Positions 10,833 to 23,973 of a DNA stretch of 64,000 bases are shown piece by piece. The position numbers were made by a program, and so were the translations under genes. The DNA comes from Cladorhizidae sp. MBARI D1340-BT2. Lineage: Eukaryota; Porifera; Demospongiae; Poecilosclerida; Cladorhizidae. The notes under the pieces are model-generated. The model saw only the letters and a list, made by a program, of their open reading frames with translations. It searched no databases and was not told the DNA's origin. Every line of letters starts with the position of its first letter. Position 1 is the stretch's first letter. The stretch is taken from positions 18,021,922-18,085,921 of the forward strand of contig JAQNBH010000010.1 of the NCBI GenBank assembly GCA_028752905.1, in the 5' to 3' direction.

Positions 10833-10913
10833 ATCCAGACAGCACATTTCATCACTTATAAAATGCATTTTCTCTTCAAGCTATGTTTTCTTACCGCTGC
10901 GTTAAAACTCTTC

Positions 10914-10996
10914 AATATGACATCTGTTTCATAATATGACACTATTCTTAACATCTGTTTCATAATGTGACAAGTCTTAACATCTGTTTCATAATA
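10914..10996. repeat. 83-bp spacer insert, unit 8
   Basis: Same 83-bp insert with three ACATCTGTTTCATAAT repeats, at the same site between CTCTTC and TAGAAGAG. It appears identical to the unit 3 copy. Confidence 0.9.
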
Positions 10997-12151
10997 TAGA
11001 AGAGACAGATTTCCGGCTTGTTCCAATTCAACAGCGGTTACTAATGTTTTGTGCACTCTATTTTTTCATCTTCTTTCCCCCAAGTTCTTATGTCATTCGC
11101 AAGGTCCTAGTATCAATTGAGGGTCAGCCAATTTCTCCTGGACCGTAGATCAGCTTTCGTTAGGACTGCTAACTTCTACCTGGAAGTTCACTTCGCAGTG
11201 ACGGTCAAAACGTGACGATCCTTACCCCTTCTAGACCAGATTGGAAACAAAAATGAGCAAAAAGTCCACGAAATATCAACCCTATAGTAACCATTCACAC
11301 TAAGGATACTATCACTGATCAAAACCAGCCCTCGTTGTTTTTAGAGACACAATCTTCAGGCATCCCCTGCAAACATGATGATGCTGTACCCAATTTTCAC
11401 TATATAGAACTCCATCAGATGACACATCAGCTTGGTATTAGTCGAAGCAGAGAGTACATTCAATACTTGAACTTGTGATATACATAACATCATAAGTTTG
11501 GCTTTGTCACAGATCTTAAAAGACTGTGAAGCTCCAACTCTTCCTTTTTCTTTTCCATTTCTAACAATTTTAAATCATTTTTTTTTATAGCTATCAAAGC
11601 TGACCTCACTTTCAGATATCCTGTCCTTCAAAGTGGACTAGAAGTGGAGTATGACACAAGGCTGAAATCAACTCCAGTGGAGGCATTTGTTAACCAATCT
11701 TTTACCACGAATAAAAACTCGTTCAATTAAGAACACACAAGAGAAGGCATGTTCGAAAGTACAAGCTGCACTATTTCATTTCAGCCCAACTTTATTCCCT
11801 CCACGCGTAAAAGAACTAAACATCGATAGGCTTGTTCCAATCCACAGTGGTGCTCATTTTTCCCTTCATGTTTTCCTCCAAGTTCTATATATTATCACCA
11901 AGTGGTGGCAGAAGGTAGTCGAAGCAGCATGGGTCGATTTTTTAAATACGATATATCCAATTTTTTCCTCCAAGTTCAATGGCAAACAAAATCTTGGCAG
12001 CTGTTGTTTTTCCCTGATCAAACTGTTCAGCCAAGTGCAAATGCCAAATGTCTGACTGAATTCATGGTTCTACGCTTGCCGAGTAGAATTACTATTGCAC
12101 AAAGTAAGAGGTGAAAAAGAAGAAGGAAAAAAAGAGAGAGGCCAGCAAAAA

Positions 12152-12269
12152 GCCTACAACACCTGCTGTTCCCAGGCGGTCACCCATCCAAGTACTGGGC
12201 AGGCCCAACGCTGCTTAACTTCGGTGATCGGACGAGAACCGGTGTTCTCAACGTGGTATGGTCGTAGGC
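12152..12269 (-). rRNA. 5S ribosomal RNA, unit 9
   Basis: Consensus 5S sequence, counterpart of unit 4, sharing its 3-bp loss on the 3' side. The upstream spacer (1,495 bp) has no 83-bp insert and ends in a three-copy satellite. Confidence 0.98.
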
Positions 12270-13258
12270 ATCCAGACACCACATTTCATCACTTATAAAA
12301 TGCATTTTCTCTTCAAGCTATGTTTTCTCACCGCTGCGTTAAAACTCTTCTAGAAGAGACAGATTTCCGGCTTGTTCCAATTCAACAGCGGTTACTAATG
12401 TTTTGTGCACTCTATTTTTTTCATCTTCTTTTCCCCAAGTTCTTATGTCATTCGCAAGGTCCTAGTATCAATTGAGAGTCAGCCAATTTCTCCTGGACCG
12501 TAGATCAGCTTTCGTTAGGACTACTAACTTGTACCTGGAAGTTCACTTCGCAGTGACGGTCAAAACGTGACGATCCTTACCCCTTCTAGACCAGACATAT
12601 TTCTATTTGCATTGGAAACAAAAATGAGCAAAAAGTCCACGAAATATAAACCCTATAGTAACCATTCACACTAAGGATACTATCACTGATCAAAACCAGC
12701 CCTCGTTGTTTTTAGAGACACAATCTTCAGGCACCCCCTGCAAACATGATGATGCTGTACCCAATTTTCACTATATAGAACTCCATCAGATGACACATCA
12801 GCTTGGTATTAGTCGAAGCAGAGAGTACATTCAATACTTGAACTTGTGATATACATAACATCATAAGTTTGGCTTTGTCACAGATCTTAAAAGACTGTGA
12901 AGCTCCAACTCTTCCTTTTTCTTTTCCATTTCTAACAATTTTAAATCATTTTTTTTTATAGCTATCAAAGCTGACCTCACTTTCAGATATCCTGTCCTTC
13001 AAAGTGGACTAGAAGTGGAGTATGACACAAGGCTGAAATCAACTCCAGTGGAGGCATTTGTTAACCAATCTTTTACCACGAATAAAAACTCGTTCAATTA
13101 AGAACACACAAGAGAAGGCATGTTCGAAAGTACAAGCTGCACTATTTCATTTCAGCCCAACTTTATTCCCTCCACGCGTAAAAGAACTAAACATCGATAG
13201 GCTTGTTCCAATCCACAGTGGTGCTCATTTTTCCCTTCATGTTTTCCTCCAAGTTCTA

Positions 13259-13515
13259 TACTTTCCTTTTATTAGCTCAGTCTGAGTTTATTAGTTTAAG
13301 GGTATAACGGCCTTTTTAAGGATTGATTAGTTTTGATTACTTTCCTTTTATTAGCTCAGTCTGAGTTTATTAGTTTAAGGGTATAACGGCCTTTTTAAGG
13401 ATTGATTAGTTTTGATTACTTTCCTTTTATTAGCTCAGTCTGAGTTTATTAGTTTAAGGGTATAACGGCCTTTTTAAGGATTGATTAGTTTTGATTACTT
13501 TCCTTTTATTAGCTC
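13259..13515. repeat. 79-bp satellite block, 3 copies (before unit 10)
   Basis: Three full copies plus a 20-bp partial, the counterpart of 5828-6084. All copies have ATAACGGCC. Confidence 0.95.
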
Positions 13516-13764
13516 CCGCAGAAGGTAGTCGAAGCAGCATGGGTCGATTTTTTAAATACGATATATCCAATTTTTCCCTCCAAGTTCAATGGCAAACAAA
13601 ATCTTGGCACATGCTGTTGTTTTTCCCTGATCAAACTGTTCAGCCAAGTGCAAATGCCAAATGTCTGACTGAATTCATGGTTCTACGCTTACCGAGTAGA
13701 ATTACTATTGCACAAAGTAAGAGGTGAAAAAGAAGAAGGAAAAAAAGAGAGAGGCCAGCAAAAA

Positions 13765-13882
13765 GCCTACAACACCTGCTGTTCCCAGGCGGTCACCCAT
13801 CCAAGTACTGGGCAGGCCCAACGCTGCTTAACTTCGGTGATCGGACGAGAACCGGTGTTCTCAACGTGGTATGGTCGTAGGC
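13765..13882 (-). rRNA. 5S ribosomal RNA, unit 10
   Basis: Consensus 5S sequence, counterpart of unit 5. The upstream spacer (1,496 bp) has the GGAAACTATCAC / GTAGTTTCCAGAG variants and a three-copy satellite. Confidence 0.98.
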
Positions 13883-14872
13883 ATCCAGACACCACATTTC
13901 ATCACTTATAAAATGCATTTTCTCTTCAAGCTATGTTTTCTCACCGCTGCGTTAAAACTCTTCTAGAAGAGACAGATTTCCGGTTTGTTCCAATTCAACA
14001 GCGGCTACTAATGTTTTGTGCACTCTATTTTTTTCATCTTCTTTTCCCCAAGTTCTTATGTCATTCGCAAGGTCCTAGTATCAATTGAGAGTCAGCCAAT
14101 TTCTCCTGGACCGTAGATCAGCTTTCGTTAGGACTACTAACTTCTACCTGGAAGTTCACTTCGCAGTGACGGTCAAAACGTGACGATCCTTACCCCTTCT
14201 AGACCAGACATATTTCTATTTGCATTGGAAACAAAAATGAGCAAAAAGTCCACGAAATATCAACCCTATAGTAACCATTCACACTAAGGAAACTATCACT
14301 GATCAAAACCAGCCCTCGTAGTTTCCAGAGACACAATCTTCAGGCATCCCCTGCAAACATGATGATGCTGTACCCAATTTTCACTATATAGAACTCCATC
14401 AGATGACACATCAGCTTGGTATTAGTCGAAGCAGAGAGTACATTCAATACTTGAACTTGTGATATACATAACATCATAAGTTTGGCTTTGTCACAGATCT
14501 TAAATGACTGTGAAGCTCCAACTCTTCCTTTTTCTTTTCCATTTCTAACAATTTTAAATCTTTTTTTTTTTATAGCTATCAAAGCTGACCTCACTTTCAG
14601 ATATCCTGTCCTTCAAAGTGGACTAGAAGTGGAGTATGACACAAGGCTGAAATCAACTCCAGTGGAGGCATTTGTTAACCAATCTTTTACCACGAATAAA
14701 AACTCGTTCAATTAAGAACACACAAGAGAAGGCATGTTCGAAAGTACAAGCTGCACTATTTCATTTCAGCCCAACTTTATTCCCTCCACGCGTAAAAGAA
14801 CTAAACATCGATAGGCTTGTTCCAATCCACAGTGGTGCTCATTTTTCCCTTCATGTTTTCCTCCAAGTTCCA

Positions 14873-15129
14873 TACTTTCCTTTTATTAGCTCAGTCTGAG
14901 TTTATTAGTTTAAGGGTATAACGGCCTTTTTAAGGATTGATTAGTTTTGATTACTTTCCTTTTATTAGCTCAGTCTGAGTTTATTAGTTTAAGGGTATAA
15001 CAGCCTTTTTAAGGATTGATTAGTTTTGATTACTTTCCTTTTATTAGCTCAGTCTGAGTTTATTAGTTTAAGGGTATAACGGCCTTTTTAAGGATTGATT
15101 AGTTTTGATTACTTTCCTTTTATTAGCTC
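14873..15129. repeat. 79-bp satellite block, 3 copies (before unit 11)
   Basis: Three full copies plus a partial, with the ATAACAGCC variant in the second copy, as before unit 6. Confidence 0.95.
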
Positions 15130-15378
15130 CCGCAGAAGGTAGTCGAAGCAGCATGGGTCGATTTTTTAAATACGATATATCCAATTTTTCCCTCCAAGTT
15201 CAATGGCAAACAAAATCTTGGCACATGCTGTTGTTTTTCCCTGATCAAACTGTTCAGCCAAGTGCAAATGCCAAATGTCTGACTGAATTCATGGTTCTAC
15301 GCTTACCGAGTAGAATTACTATTGCACAAAGTAAGAGGTGAAAAAGAAGAAGGAAAAAAAGAGAGAGGCCAGCAAAAA

Positions 15379-15496
15379 GCCTACAACACCTGCTGTTCCC
15401 AGGCGGTCACCCATCCAAGTACTGGGCAGGCCCAACGCTGCTTAACTTCGGTGATCGGACGAGAACCGGTGTTCTCAACGTGGTATGGTCGTAGGC
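15379..15496 (-). rRNA. 5S ribosomal RNA, unit 11
   Basis: Consensus 5S sequence. The upstream spacer (1,279 bp) has the paired 11-bp duplications and a private CACTTAGCAG change in the spacer hairpin. Confidence 0.98.
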
Positions 15497-15666
15497 ATCC
15501 AGACACCACATTTCATCACTTATAAAATGCATTTTCTCTTCAAGCTATGTTTTCTCACCGCTGCGTTAAAACTCTTCTAGAAGAGACAGATTTCCGGCTT
15601 GTTCCAATTCAACAGCGGCTACTAATGTTTTGTGCACTCTATTTTTTTCATCTTCTTTTCCCCAAG

Positions 15667-15723
15667 TTCTTATGTCATTCTTATGTCATTCGCAAGGTCC
15701 TAGTATCAATTGAGTATCAATTG
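15667..15723. repeat. Paired 11-bp tandem duplications, unit 11
   Basis: Same two 11-bp tandem duplications as at 8236-8292, offset by 7,431 bp. Confidence 0.95.
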
Positions 15724-16775
15724 AGAGTCAGCCAATTTCTCCTGGACCGTAGATCAGCTTTCGTTAGGACTACTAACTTCTACCTGGAAGTTCACTTAGC
15801 AGTGACGGTCAAAACGTGACGATCCTTACCCCTTCTAGACCAGACATATTTCTATTTGCATTGGAAACAAAAATGAGCAAAAAGTCCACGAAATATCAAC
15901 CCTATAGTAACCATTCACACTAAGGATACTATCACTGATCAAAACCAGCCCTCGTTGTTTTTAGAGACACAATCTTCAGTCATCCCCTGCAAACATGATG
16001 ATGCTGTACCCAATTTTCACTATATAGAACTCCATCAGATGACACATCAGCTTGGTATTAGTCGAAGCAGAGAGTACATTCAATACTTGAACTTGTGATA
16101 TACATAACATCATAAGTTTGGCTTTGTCACAGATCTTAAATGACTCTGAAGCTCCAACTCTTCCTTTTTCTTTTCCATTTCTAACAATTTTAAATCATTT
16201 TTTTTTTATAGCTATCAAAGCTGACCTCACTTTCAGATATCCTGTCCTTCAAAGTGGACTAGAAGTGGAGTATGACACAAGGCTGAAATCAACTCCAGTG
16301 GAGGCATTTGTTAACCAATCTTTTACCACGAATAAAAACTCGTTCAATTAAGAACACACAAGAGAAGGCATGTTCGAAAGTACAAGCTGCACTATTTCAT
16401 TTCAGCCCAACTTTATTCCCTCCACGCGTAAAAGAACTAAACATCGATAGGCTTGTTCCAATCCACAGTGGTGCTCATTTTTCCCTTCATGTTTTCCTCC
16501 AAGTTCTATATATTATCACCAAGTGGTGGCAGAGGGTAGTCGAAGCAGCATGGGTCGATTTTTTTAATACGATATATCCAATTTTTTCCTCCAAGTTCAA
16601 TGGCAAACAAAATCTTGGCACATGCTGTTGTTTTTCCCTGATCAAATTGTTCAGCCAAGTGCAAATGCCAAATGTCTGACTGAATTCATGGTTCTACGCT
16701 TGCCGAGTAGAATTACTATTGCACAAAGTAAGAGGTGAAAAAGAAGAAGAAAAAAAAGAGAGAGGCCAGCAAAAA

Positions 16776-16893
16776 GCCTACAACACCTGCTGTTCCCAGG
16801 CGGTCACCCATCCAAGTACTGGGCAGGCCCAACGCTGCTTAACTTCGGTGATCGGACGAGAACCGGTGTTCTCAACGTGGTATGGTCGTAGGC
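16776..16893 (-). rRNA. 5S ribosomal RNA, unit 12
   Basis: Consensus 5S sequence; unlike its counterpart unit 7 it lacks U96A. The upstream spacer (1,206 bp, the shortest in the window) has a 31-bp deletion in block B at about 16,999, with TTGT at both edges, plus the CCAGAATTTGC deletion. Confidence 0.98.
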
Positions 16894-18099
16894 ATCCAGA
16901 CACCACATTTCATCACTTATAAAATGCATTTTCTCTTCAAGCTATGTTTTCTCACCGCTGCGTTAAAACTCTTCTAGAAGAGACAGATTTCCGGCTTGTG
17001 CACTCTATTTTTTTCATCTTCTTTTCCCCAAGTTCTTATGTCATTCGCAAGGTCCTAGTATCAATTGAGAGTCAGCCAATTTCTCCTGGACCGTAGATCA
17101 GCTTTCGTTAGGACTACTAACTTGTACCTGGAAGTTCACTTCGCAGTGACGGTCAAAACGTGACGATCCTTACCCCTTATAGACCAGAATTTGCATTGGA
17201 AACAAAAATGAGCAAAAAGTCCACGAAATATCAACCCTATAGTAACCATTCACACTAAGGATACTATCACTGATCAAAACCAGCCCTCGTTGTTTTTAGA
17301 GACACAATCTTCAGGCATCCCCTGCAAACATGATGATGCTGTACCCAATTTTCACTATATAGAACTCCATCAGATGACACATCAGCTTGGTATTAGTCGA
17401 AGCAGAGAGTACATTCAATACTTGAACTTGTGATATACATAATATCATAAGTTTGGCTTTGTCACAGATCTTAAAAGACTCTGTGAAGCTCCAACTCTTC
17501 CTTTTTCTTTTCCATTTCTAACAATTTTAAATCATTTTTTTTAATAGCTATCAAAGCTGACCTCACTTTCAGATATCCTGTCCTTCAAAGTGGACTAGAA
17601 GTGGAGTATGACACAAGGCTGAAATCAACTCCAGTGGAGGCATTTGTTAACCAATCTTTTACCACGAATAAAAACTCGTTCAATTAAGAACACACAAGAG
17701 AAGGCATGTTCGAAAGTACAAGCTGCACTATTTCATTTCAGCCCAACTTTATTCCCTCCACGCGTAAAAGAACTAAACATCGATAGGCTTGTTCCAATCC
17801 ACAGTGGTGCTCATTTTTCCCTTCATGTTTTCCTCCAAGTTCTATATATCACCAAGTGGTGGCAGAAGGTAGTCGAAGCAGCATGGGTCGATTTTTTAAA
17901 TACGATATATCCAATTTTTCCCTCCAATTTCAATGGCAAACAAAATATTGGCACATGCTGTTGTTTTTCCCTGATCCAACTGTTCAGCCAAGTGCAAATG
18001 CCAAATGTCTGACTGAATTCATGGTTCTACGCTTGCCGAGTAGAATTACTATTGCACAAAGTAATAGGAGAAGGAAAAAAAGAGAGAGGCCAGCAAAAA

Positions 18100-18217
18100 G
18101 CCTACAACACCTGCTGTTCCCAGGCGGTCAGCCATCCAAGTACTGGGCAGGCCCAACGCTGCTTAACTTCGGTGATCGGACGAGAACCGGTGTTCTCAAC
18201 GTGGTATGGTCGTAGGC
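18100..18217 (-). rRNA. 5S ribosomal RNA, unit 13 (G87C)
   Basis: One substitution from consensus: RNA 87 G to C (plus strand 18131), inside box C. The 3' flank has a shortened purine tract (AATAGGAGAAGG). The upstream spacer (1,237 bp) is chimeric: no 83-bp insert, but the insert haplotype's GAGGGTCAGCC, ACTGCTAAC and 16-bp deletion. The same chimera is seen in unit 26. Confidence 0.95.
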
Positions 18218-19454
18218 ATCCAGACACCACATTTCATCACTTATAAAATGCATTTTCTCTTCAAGCTATGTTTTCTCACCGCTGCGTTAAAACTCTTCTA
18301 GAAGAGACAGATTTCCGGCTTGTTCCAATTCAACAGCGGTTACTAATGTTTTGTGCACTCTTTTTTTCCATCTTCTTTCCCCCAAGTTCTTATGTCATTC
18401 GCAAGGTCCTAGTATCAATTGAGGGTCAGCCAATTTCTCCTGGACCGTAGATCAGCTTTCGTTAGGACTGCTAACTTCTACCTGGAAGTTCACTTCGCAG
18501 TGACGGTCAAAACGTGACGATCCTTACCCCTTCTAGACCAGATTGGAAACAAAAATGAGCAAAAAGTCCACGAAATATCAACCCTATAGTAACCATTCAC
18601 ACTAAGGATACTATCACTGATCAAAACCAGCCCTCGTTGTTTTTAGAGACACAATCTTCAGGCATCCCCTGCAAACATGATGATGCTGTACCCAATTTTC
18701 ACTATATAGAACTCCATCAGATGACACATCAGCTTGGTATTAGTCGAAGCAGAGAGTACATTCAATACTTGAACTTGTGATATACATAACATCATAAGTT
18801 TGGCTTTGTCACAGATCTTAAATGACTGTGAAGCTCCAACTCTTCCTTTTTCTTTTCCATTTCTAACAATTTTAAATCATTTTTTTTTTATAGCTATCAA
18901 AGCTGACCTCACTTTCAGATATCCTGTCCTTCAAAGTGGACTAGAAGTGGAGTATGACACAAGGCTGAAATCAACTCCAGTGGAGGCATTTGTTAACCAA
19001 TCTTTTACCACGAATAAAAACTCGTTCAATTAAGAACACACAAGAGAAGGCATGTTCGAAAGTACAAGCTGCACTATTTCATTTCAGCCCAACTTTATTC
19101 CCTCCACGCGTAAAAGAGCTAAACATCGATAGGCTTGTTCCAATCCACAGTGGTGCTTATTTTTCCCTTCATGTTTTCCTCCAAGTTCTATATATCACCA
19201 AGTGGTGGCAGAGGGTAGTCGAAGCAGCATGGGTCGATTTTTTAAATACGATATATCCAATTTTTTCCTCCAAGTTCAATGGCAAACAAAATCTTGGCAC
19301 ATTCTGTTGTTTTTCCCTGATCAAATTGTTCAGCCAAGTGCAAATGCCAAATGTCTGACTGAATTCATGGTTCTACGCTTGCCGAGTAGAATTACTATTG
19401 CACAAAGTAAGAGGTGAAAAAGAAGAAGAAAAAAAAGAGAGAGGCCAGCAAAAA

Positions 19455-19572
19455 GCCTACAACACCTGCTGTTCCCAGGCGGTCACCCATCCAAGTACTG
19501 GGCAGGCCCAACGCTGCTTAACTTCGGTGATCGGACGAGAACCGGTGTTCTCAACGTGGTATGGTCGTAGGC
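19455..19572 (-). rRNA. 5S ribosomal RNA, unit 14
   Basis: Consensus 5S sequence. Its 3' side carries AAAGAGCTAAAC, TGCTTATTTT and CACATTCTG, variants shared only with unit 19. The upstream spacer (1,564 bp) combines the 83-bp insert with a three-copy satellite, the longest type in the window. Confidence 0.98.
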
Positions 19573-19653
19573 ATCCAGACAGCACATTTCATCACTTATA
19601 AAATGCATTTTCTCTTCAAGCTATGTTTTCTTACCGCTGCGTTAAAACTCTTC

Positions 19654-19736
19654 AATATGACATCTGTTTCATAATATGACACTATTCTTAACATCTGTTT
19701 CATAATGTGACAAGTCTTAACATCTGTTTCATAATA
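19654..19736. repeat. 83-bp spacer insert, unit 14
   Basis: 83-bp insert with three ACATCTGTTTCATAAT repeats at the usual site, upstream of gene 14. Confidence 0.9.
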
Positions 19737-20630
19737 TAGAAGAGACAGATTTCCGGCTTGTTCCAATTCAACAGCGGTTACTAATGTTTTGTGCACTCTA
19801 TTTTTTCATCTTCTTTCCCCCAAGTTCTTATGTCATTCGCAAGGTCCTAGTATCAATTGAGGGTCAGCCAATTTCTCCTGGACCGTAGATCAGCTTTCGT
19901 TAGGACTGCTAACTTCTACCTGGAAGTTCACTTCGCAGTGACGGTCAAAACGTGACGATCCTTACCCCTTCTAGACCAGATTGGAAACAAAAATGAGCAA
20001 AAAGTCCACGAAATATCAACCCTATAGTAACCATTCACACTAAGGATACTATCACTGATCAAAACCAGCCCTCGTTGTTTTTAGAGACACAATCTTCAGG
20101 CACCCCCTGCAAACATGATGATGCTGTACCCAATTTTCACTATATAGAACTCCATCAGATGACACATCAGCTTGGTATTAGTCGAAGCAGAGAGTACATT
20201 CAATACTTGAACTTGTGATATACATAACATCATAAGTTTGGCTTTGTCACAGATCTTAAAAGACTCTGTGAAGCTCCAACTCTTCCTTTTTCTTTTCCAT
20301 TTCTAACAATTTTAAATCATTTTTTTTTAATAGCTATCAAAGCTGACCTCACTTTCAGATATCCTGTCCTTCAAAGTGGACTAGAAGTGGAGTATGACAC
20401 AAGGCTGAAATCAACTCCAGTGGAGGCATTTGTTAACCAATCTTTTACCACGAATAAAAACTCGTTCAATTAAGAACACACAAGAGAAGGCATGTTCGAA
20501 AGTACAAGCTGCACTATTTCATTTCAGCCCAACTTTATTCCCTCCACGCGTAAAAGAACTAAACATCGATAGGCTTGTTCCAATCCACAGTGGTGCTCAT
20601 TTTTCCCTTCATGTTTTCCTCCAAGTTCTA

Positions 20631-20887
20631 TACTTTCCTTTTATTAGCTCAGTCTGAGTTTATTAGTTTAAGGGTATAACGGCCTTTTTAAGGATTGATT
20701 AGTTTTGATTACTTTCCTTTTATTAGCTCAGTCTGAGTTTATTAGTTTAAGGGTATAACGGCCTTTTTAAGGATTGATTAGTTTTGATTACTTTCCTTTT
20801 ATTAGCTCAGTCTGAGTTTATTAGTTTAAGGGTATAACGGCCTTTTTAAGGATTGATTAGTTTTGATTACTTTCCTTTTATTAGCTC
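20631..20887. repeat. 79-bp satellite block, 3 copies (before unit 15)
   Basis: Three full copies plus a 20-bp partial. Here insert and satellite occur in one spacer. Confidence 0.95.
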
Positions 20888-21136
20888 CCGCAGAAGGTAG
20901 TCGAAGCAGCATGGGTCGATTTTTTAAATACGATATATCCAATTTTTCCCTCCAAGTTCAATGGCAAACAAAATCTTGGCACATGCTGTTGTTTTTCCCT
21001 GATCAAACTGTTCAGCCAAGTGCAAATGCCAAATGTCTGACTGAATTCATGGTTCTACGCTTACCGAGTAGAATTACTATTGCACAAAGTAAGAGGTGAA
21101 AAAGAAGAAGGAAAAAAAGAGAGAGGCCAGCAAAAA

Positions 21137-21254
21137 GCCTACAACACCTGCTGTTCCCAGGCGGTCACCCATCCAAGTACTGGGCAGGCCCAACGCTGCT
21201 TAACTTCGGTGATCGGACGAGAACCGGTGTTCTCAACGTGGTATGGTCGTAGGC
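21137..21254 (-). rRNA. 5S ribosomal RNA, unit 15
   Basis: Consensus 5S sequence. The upstream spacer (1,279 bp) has the paired 11-bp duplications. Confidence 0.98.
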
Positions 21255-21424
21255 ATCCAGACACCACATTTCATCACTTATAAAATGCATTTTCTCTTCA
21301 AGCTATGTTTTCTCACCGCTGCGTTAAAACTCTTCTAGAAGAGACAGATTTCCGGCTTGTTCCAATTCAACAGCGGCTACTAATGTTTTGTGCACTCTAT
21401 TTTTTTCATCTTCTTTTCCCCAAG

Positions 21425-21481
21425 TTCTTATGTCATTCTTATGTCATTCGCAAGGTCCTAGTATCAATTGAGTATCAATTG
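21425..21481. repeat. Paired 11-bp tandem duplications, unit 15
   Basis: Same pair as in units 6, 11 and 23. The otherwise matching unit 20 lacks both. Confidence 0.95.
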
Positions 21482-22533
21482 AGAGTCAGCCAATTTCTCC
21501 TGGACCGTAGATCAGCTTTCGTTAGGACTACTAACTTCTACCTGGAAGTTCACTTCGCAGTGACGGTCAAAACGTGACGATCCTTACCCCTTCTAGACCA
21601 GACATATTTCTATTTGCATTGGAAACAAAAATGAGCAAAAAGTCCACGAAATATCAACCCTATAGTAACCATTCACACTAAGGATACTATCACTGATCAA
21701 AACCAGCCCTCGTTGTTTTTAGAGACACAATCTTCAGGCATCCCCTGCAAACATGATGATGCTGTACCCAATTTTCACTATATAGAACTCCATCAGATGA
21801 CACATCAGCTTGGTATTAGTCGAAGCAGAGAGTACATTCAATACTTGAACTTGTGATATACATAACATCATAAGTTTGGCTTTGTCACAGATCTTAAATG
21901 ACTGTGAAGCTCCAACTCTTCCTTTTTCTTTTCCATTTCTAACAATTTTAAATCATTTTTTTTTTATAGCTATCAAAGCTGACCTCACTTTCAGATATCC
22001 TGTCCTTCAAAGTGGACTAGAAGTGGAGTATGACACAAGGCTGAAATCAACTCCAGTGGAGGCATTTGTTAACCAATCTTTTACCACGAATAAAAACTCG
22101 TTCAATTAAGAACACACAAGAGAAGGCATGTTCGAAAGTACAAGCTGCACTATTTCATTTCAGCCCAACTTTATTCCCTCCACGCGTAAAAGAACTAAAC
22201 ATCGATAGGCTTGTTCCAATCCACAGTGGTGCTCATTTTTCCCTTCATGTTTTCCTCCAAGTTCTATATATTATCACCAAGTGGTGGCAGAGGGTAGTCG
22301 AAGCAGCATGGGTCGATTTTTTAAATACGATATATCCAATTTTTTCCTCCAAGTTCAATGGCAAACAAAATCTTGGCACATGCTGTTGTTTTTCCCTGAT
22401 CAAATTGTTCAGCCAAGTGCAAATGCCAAATGTCTGACTGAATTCATGGTTCTACGCTTGCCGAGTAGAATTACTATTGCACAAAGTAAGAGGTGAAAAA
22501 GAAGAAGAAAAAAAAGAGAGAGGCCAGCAAAAA

Positions 22534-22651
22534 GCCTACAACACCTGCTGTTCCCAGGCGGTCACCCATCCAAGTACTGGGCAGGCCCAACGCTGCTTAA
22601 CTTCGGTGATTGGACGAGAACCGGTGTTCTCAACGTGGTATGGTCGTAGGC
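22534..22651 (-). rRNA. 5S ribosomal RNA, unit 16 (G41A)
   Basis: One substitution from consensus: RNA 41 G to A (plus strand 22611), in the conserved CGUCCGAUC region that forms loop C. Promoter boxes are intact. The counterpart unit 21 is consensus, so the change is recent. The upstream spacer (1,322 bp) has the 83-bp insert. Confidence 0.95.
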
Positions 22652-22732
22652 ATCCAGACAGCACATTTCATCACTTATAAAATGCATTTTCTCTTCAAGC
22701 TATGTTTTCTTACCGCTGCGTTAAAACTCTTC

Positions 22733-22815
22733 AATATGACATCTGTTTCATAATATGACACTATTCTTAACATCTGTTTCATAATGTGACAAGTCTTAAC
22801 ATCTGTTTCATAATA
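22733..22815. repeat. 83-bp spacer insert, unit 16
   Basis: 83-bp insert with three internal direct repeats at the usual site. Confidence 0.9.
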
Positions 22816-23973
22816 TAGAAGAGACAGATTTCCGGCTTGTTCCAATTCAACAGCGGTTACTAATGTTTTGTGCACTCTATTTTTTCATCTTCTTTCCCCC
22901 AAGTTCTTATGTCATTCGCAAGGTCCTAGTATCAATTGAGGGTCAGCCAATTTCTCCTGGACCGTAGATCAGCTTTCGTTAGGACTGCTAACTTCTACCT
23001 GGAAGTTCACTTCGCAGTGACGGTCAAAACGTGACGATCCTTACCCCTTCTAGACCAGATTGGAAACAAAAATGAGCAAAAAGTCCACGAAATATCAACC
23101 CTATAGTAACCATTCACACTAAGGATACTATCACTGATCAAAACCAGCCCTCGTTGTTTTTAGAGACACAATCTTCAGGCATCCCCTGCAAACATGATGA
23201 TGCTGTACCCAATTTTCACTATATAGAACTCCATCAGATGACACATCAGCTTGGTATTAGTCGAAGCAGAGAGTACATTCAATACTTGAACTTGTGATAT
23301 ACATAACATCATAAGTTTGGCTTTGTCACAGATCTTAAAAGACTGTGAAGCTCCAACTCTTTCTTTTTCTTTTCCATTTCTAACAATTTTAAATCATTTT
23401 TTTTTATAGCTATCAAAGCTGACCTCACTTTCAGATATCCTGTCCTTCAAAGTGGACTAGAAGTGGAGTATGACACAAGGCTGAAATCAACTCCAGTGGA
23501 GGCATTTGTTAACCAATCTTTTACCACGAATAAAAACTCGTTCAATTAAGAACACACAAGAGAAGGCATGTTCGAAAGTACAAGCTGCACTATTTCATTT
23601 CAGCCCAACTTTATTCCCTCCACGCGTAAAAGAACTAAACATCGATAGGCTTGTTCCAATCCACAGTGGTGCTCATTTTTCCCTTCATGTTTTCCTCCAA
23701 GTTCTATATATTATCACCAAGTGGTGGCAGAAGGTAGTCGAAGCAGCATGGGTCGATTTTTTAAATACGATATATCCAATTTTTTCCTCCAAGTTCAATG
23801 GCAAACAAAATCTTGGCACATGCTGTTGTTTTTCCCTGATCAAACTGTTCAGCCAAGTGCAAATGCCAAATGTCTGACTGAATTCATGGTTCTACGCTTA
23901 CCGAGTAGAATTACTATTGCACAAAGTAAGAGGTGAAAAAGAAGAAGGAAAAAAAGAGAGAGGCCAGCAAAAA

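Larger units (their letters stand above)
10715..18099. repeat. Five-unit higher-order repeat, copy 2 (units 8-12)
   Basis: Second copy of the block at 3284-10714, with unit lengths 1,437, 1,613, 1,614, 1,397 and 1,324 bp. The last unit is shorter because of a 31-bp deletion in block B (at 16,999) and a shorter polypurine tract. Unit 11 has private changes (CACTTAGCAG, GACTCTGAAG). Confidence 0.9.

Noticed and set aside
22532..22653. Units with 5S variants called as pseudogenes
   Set aside because: Each variant copy has a single substitution, intact ends and a terminator, so only the gene-less unit 27 is called as lost.
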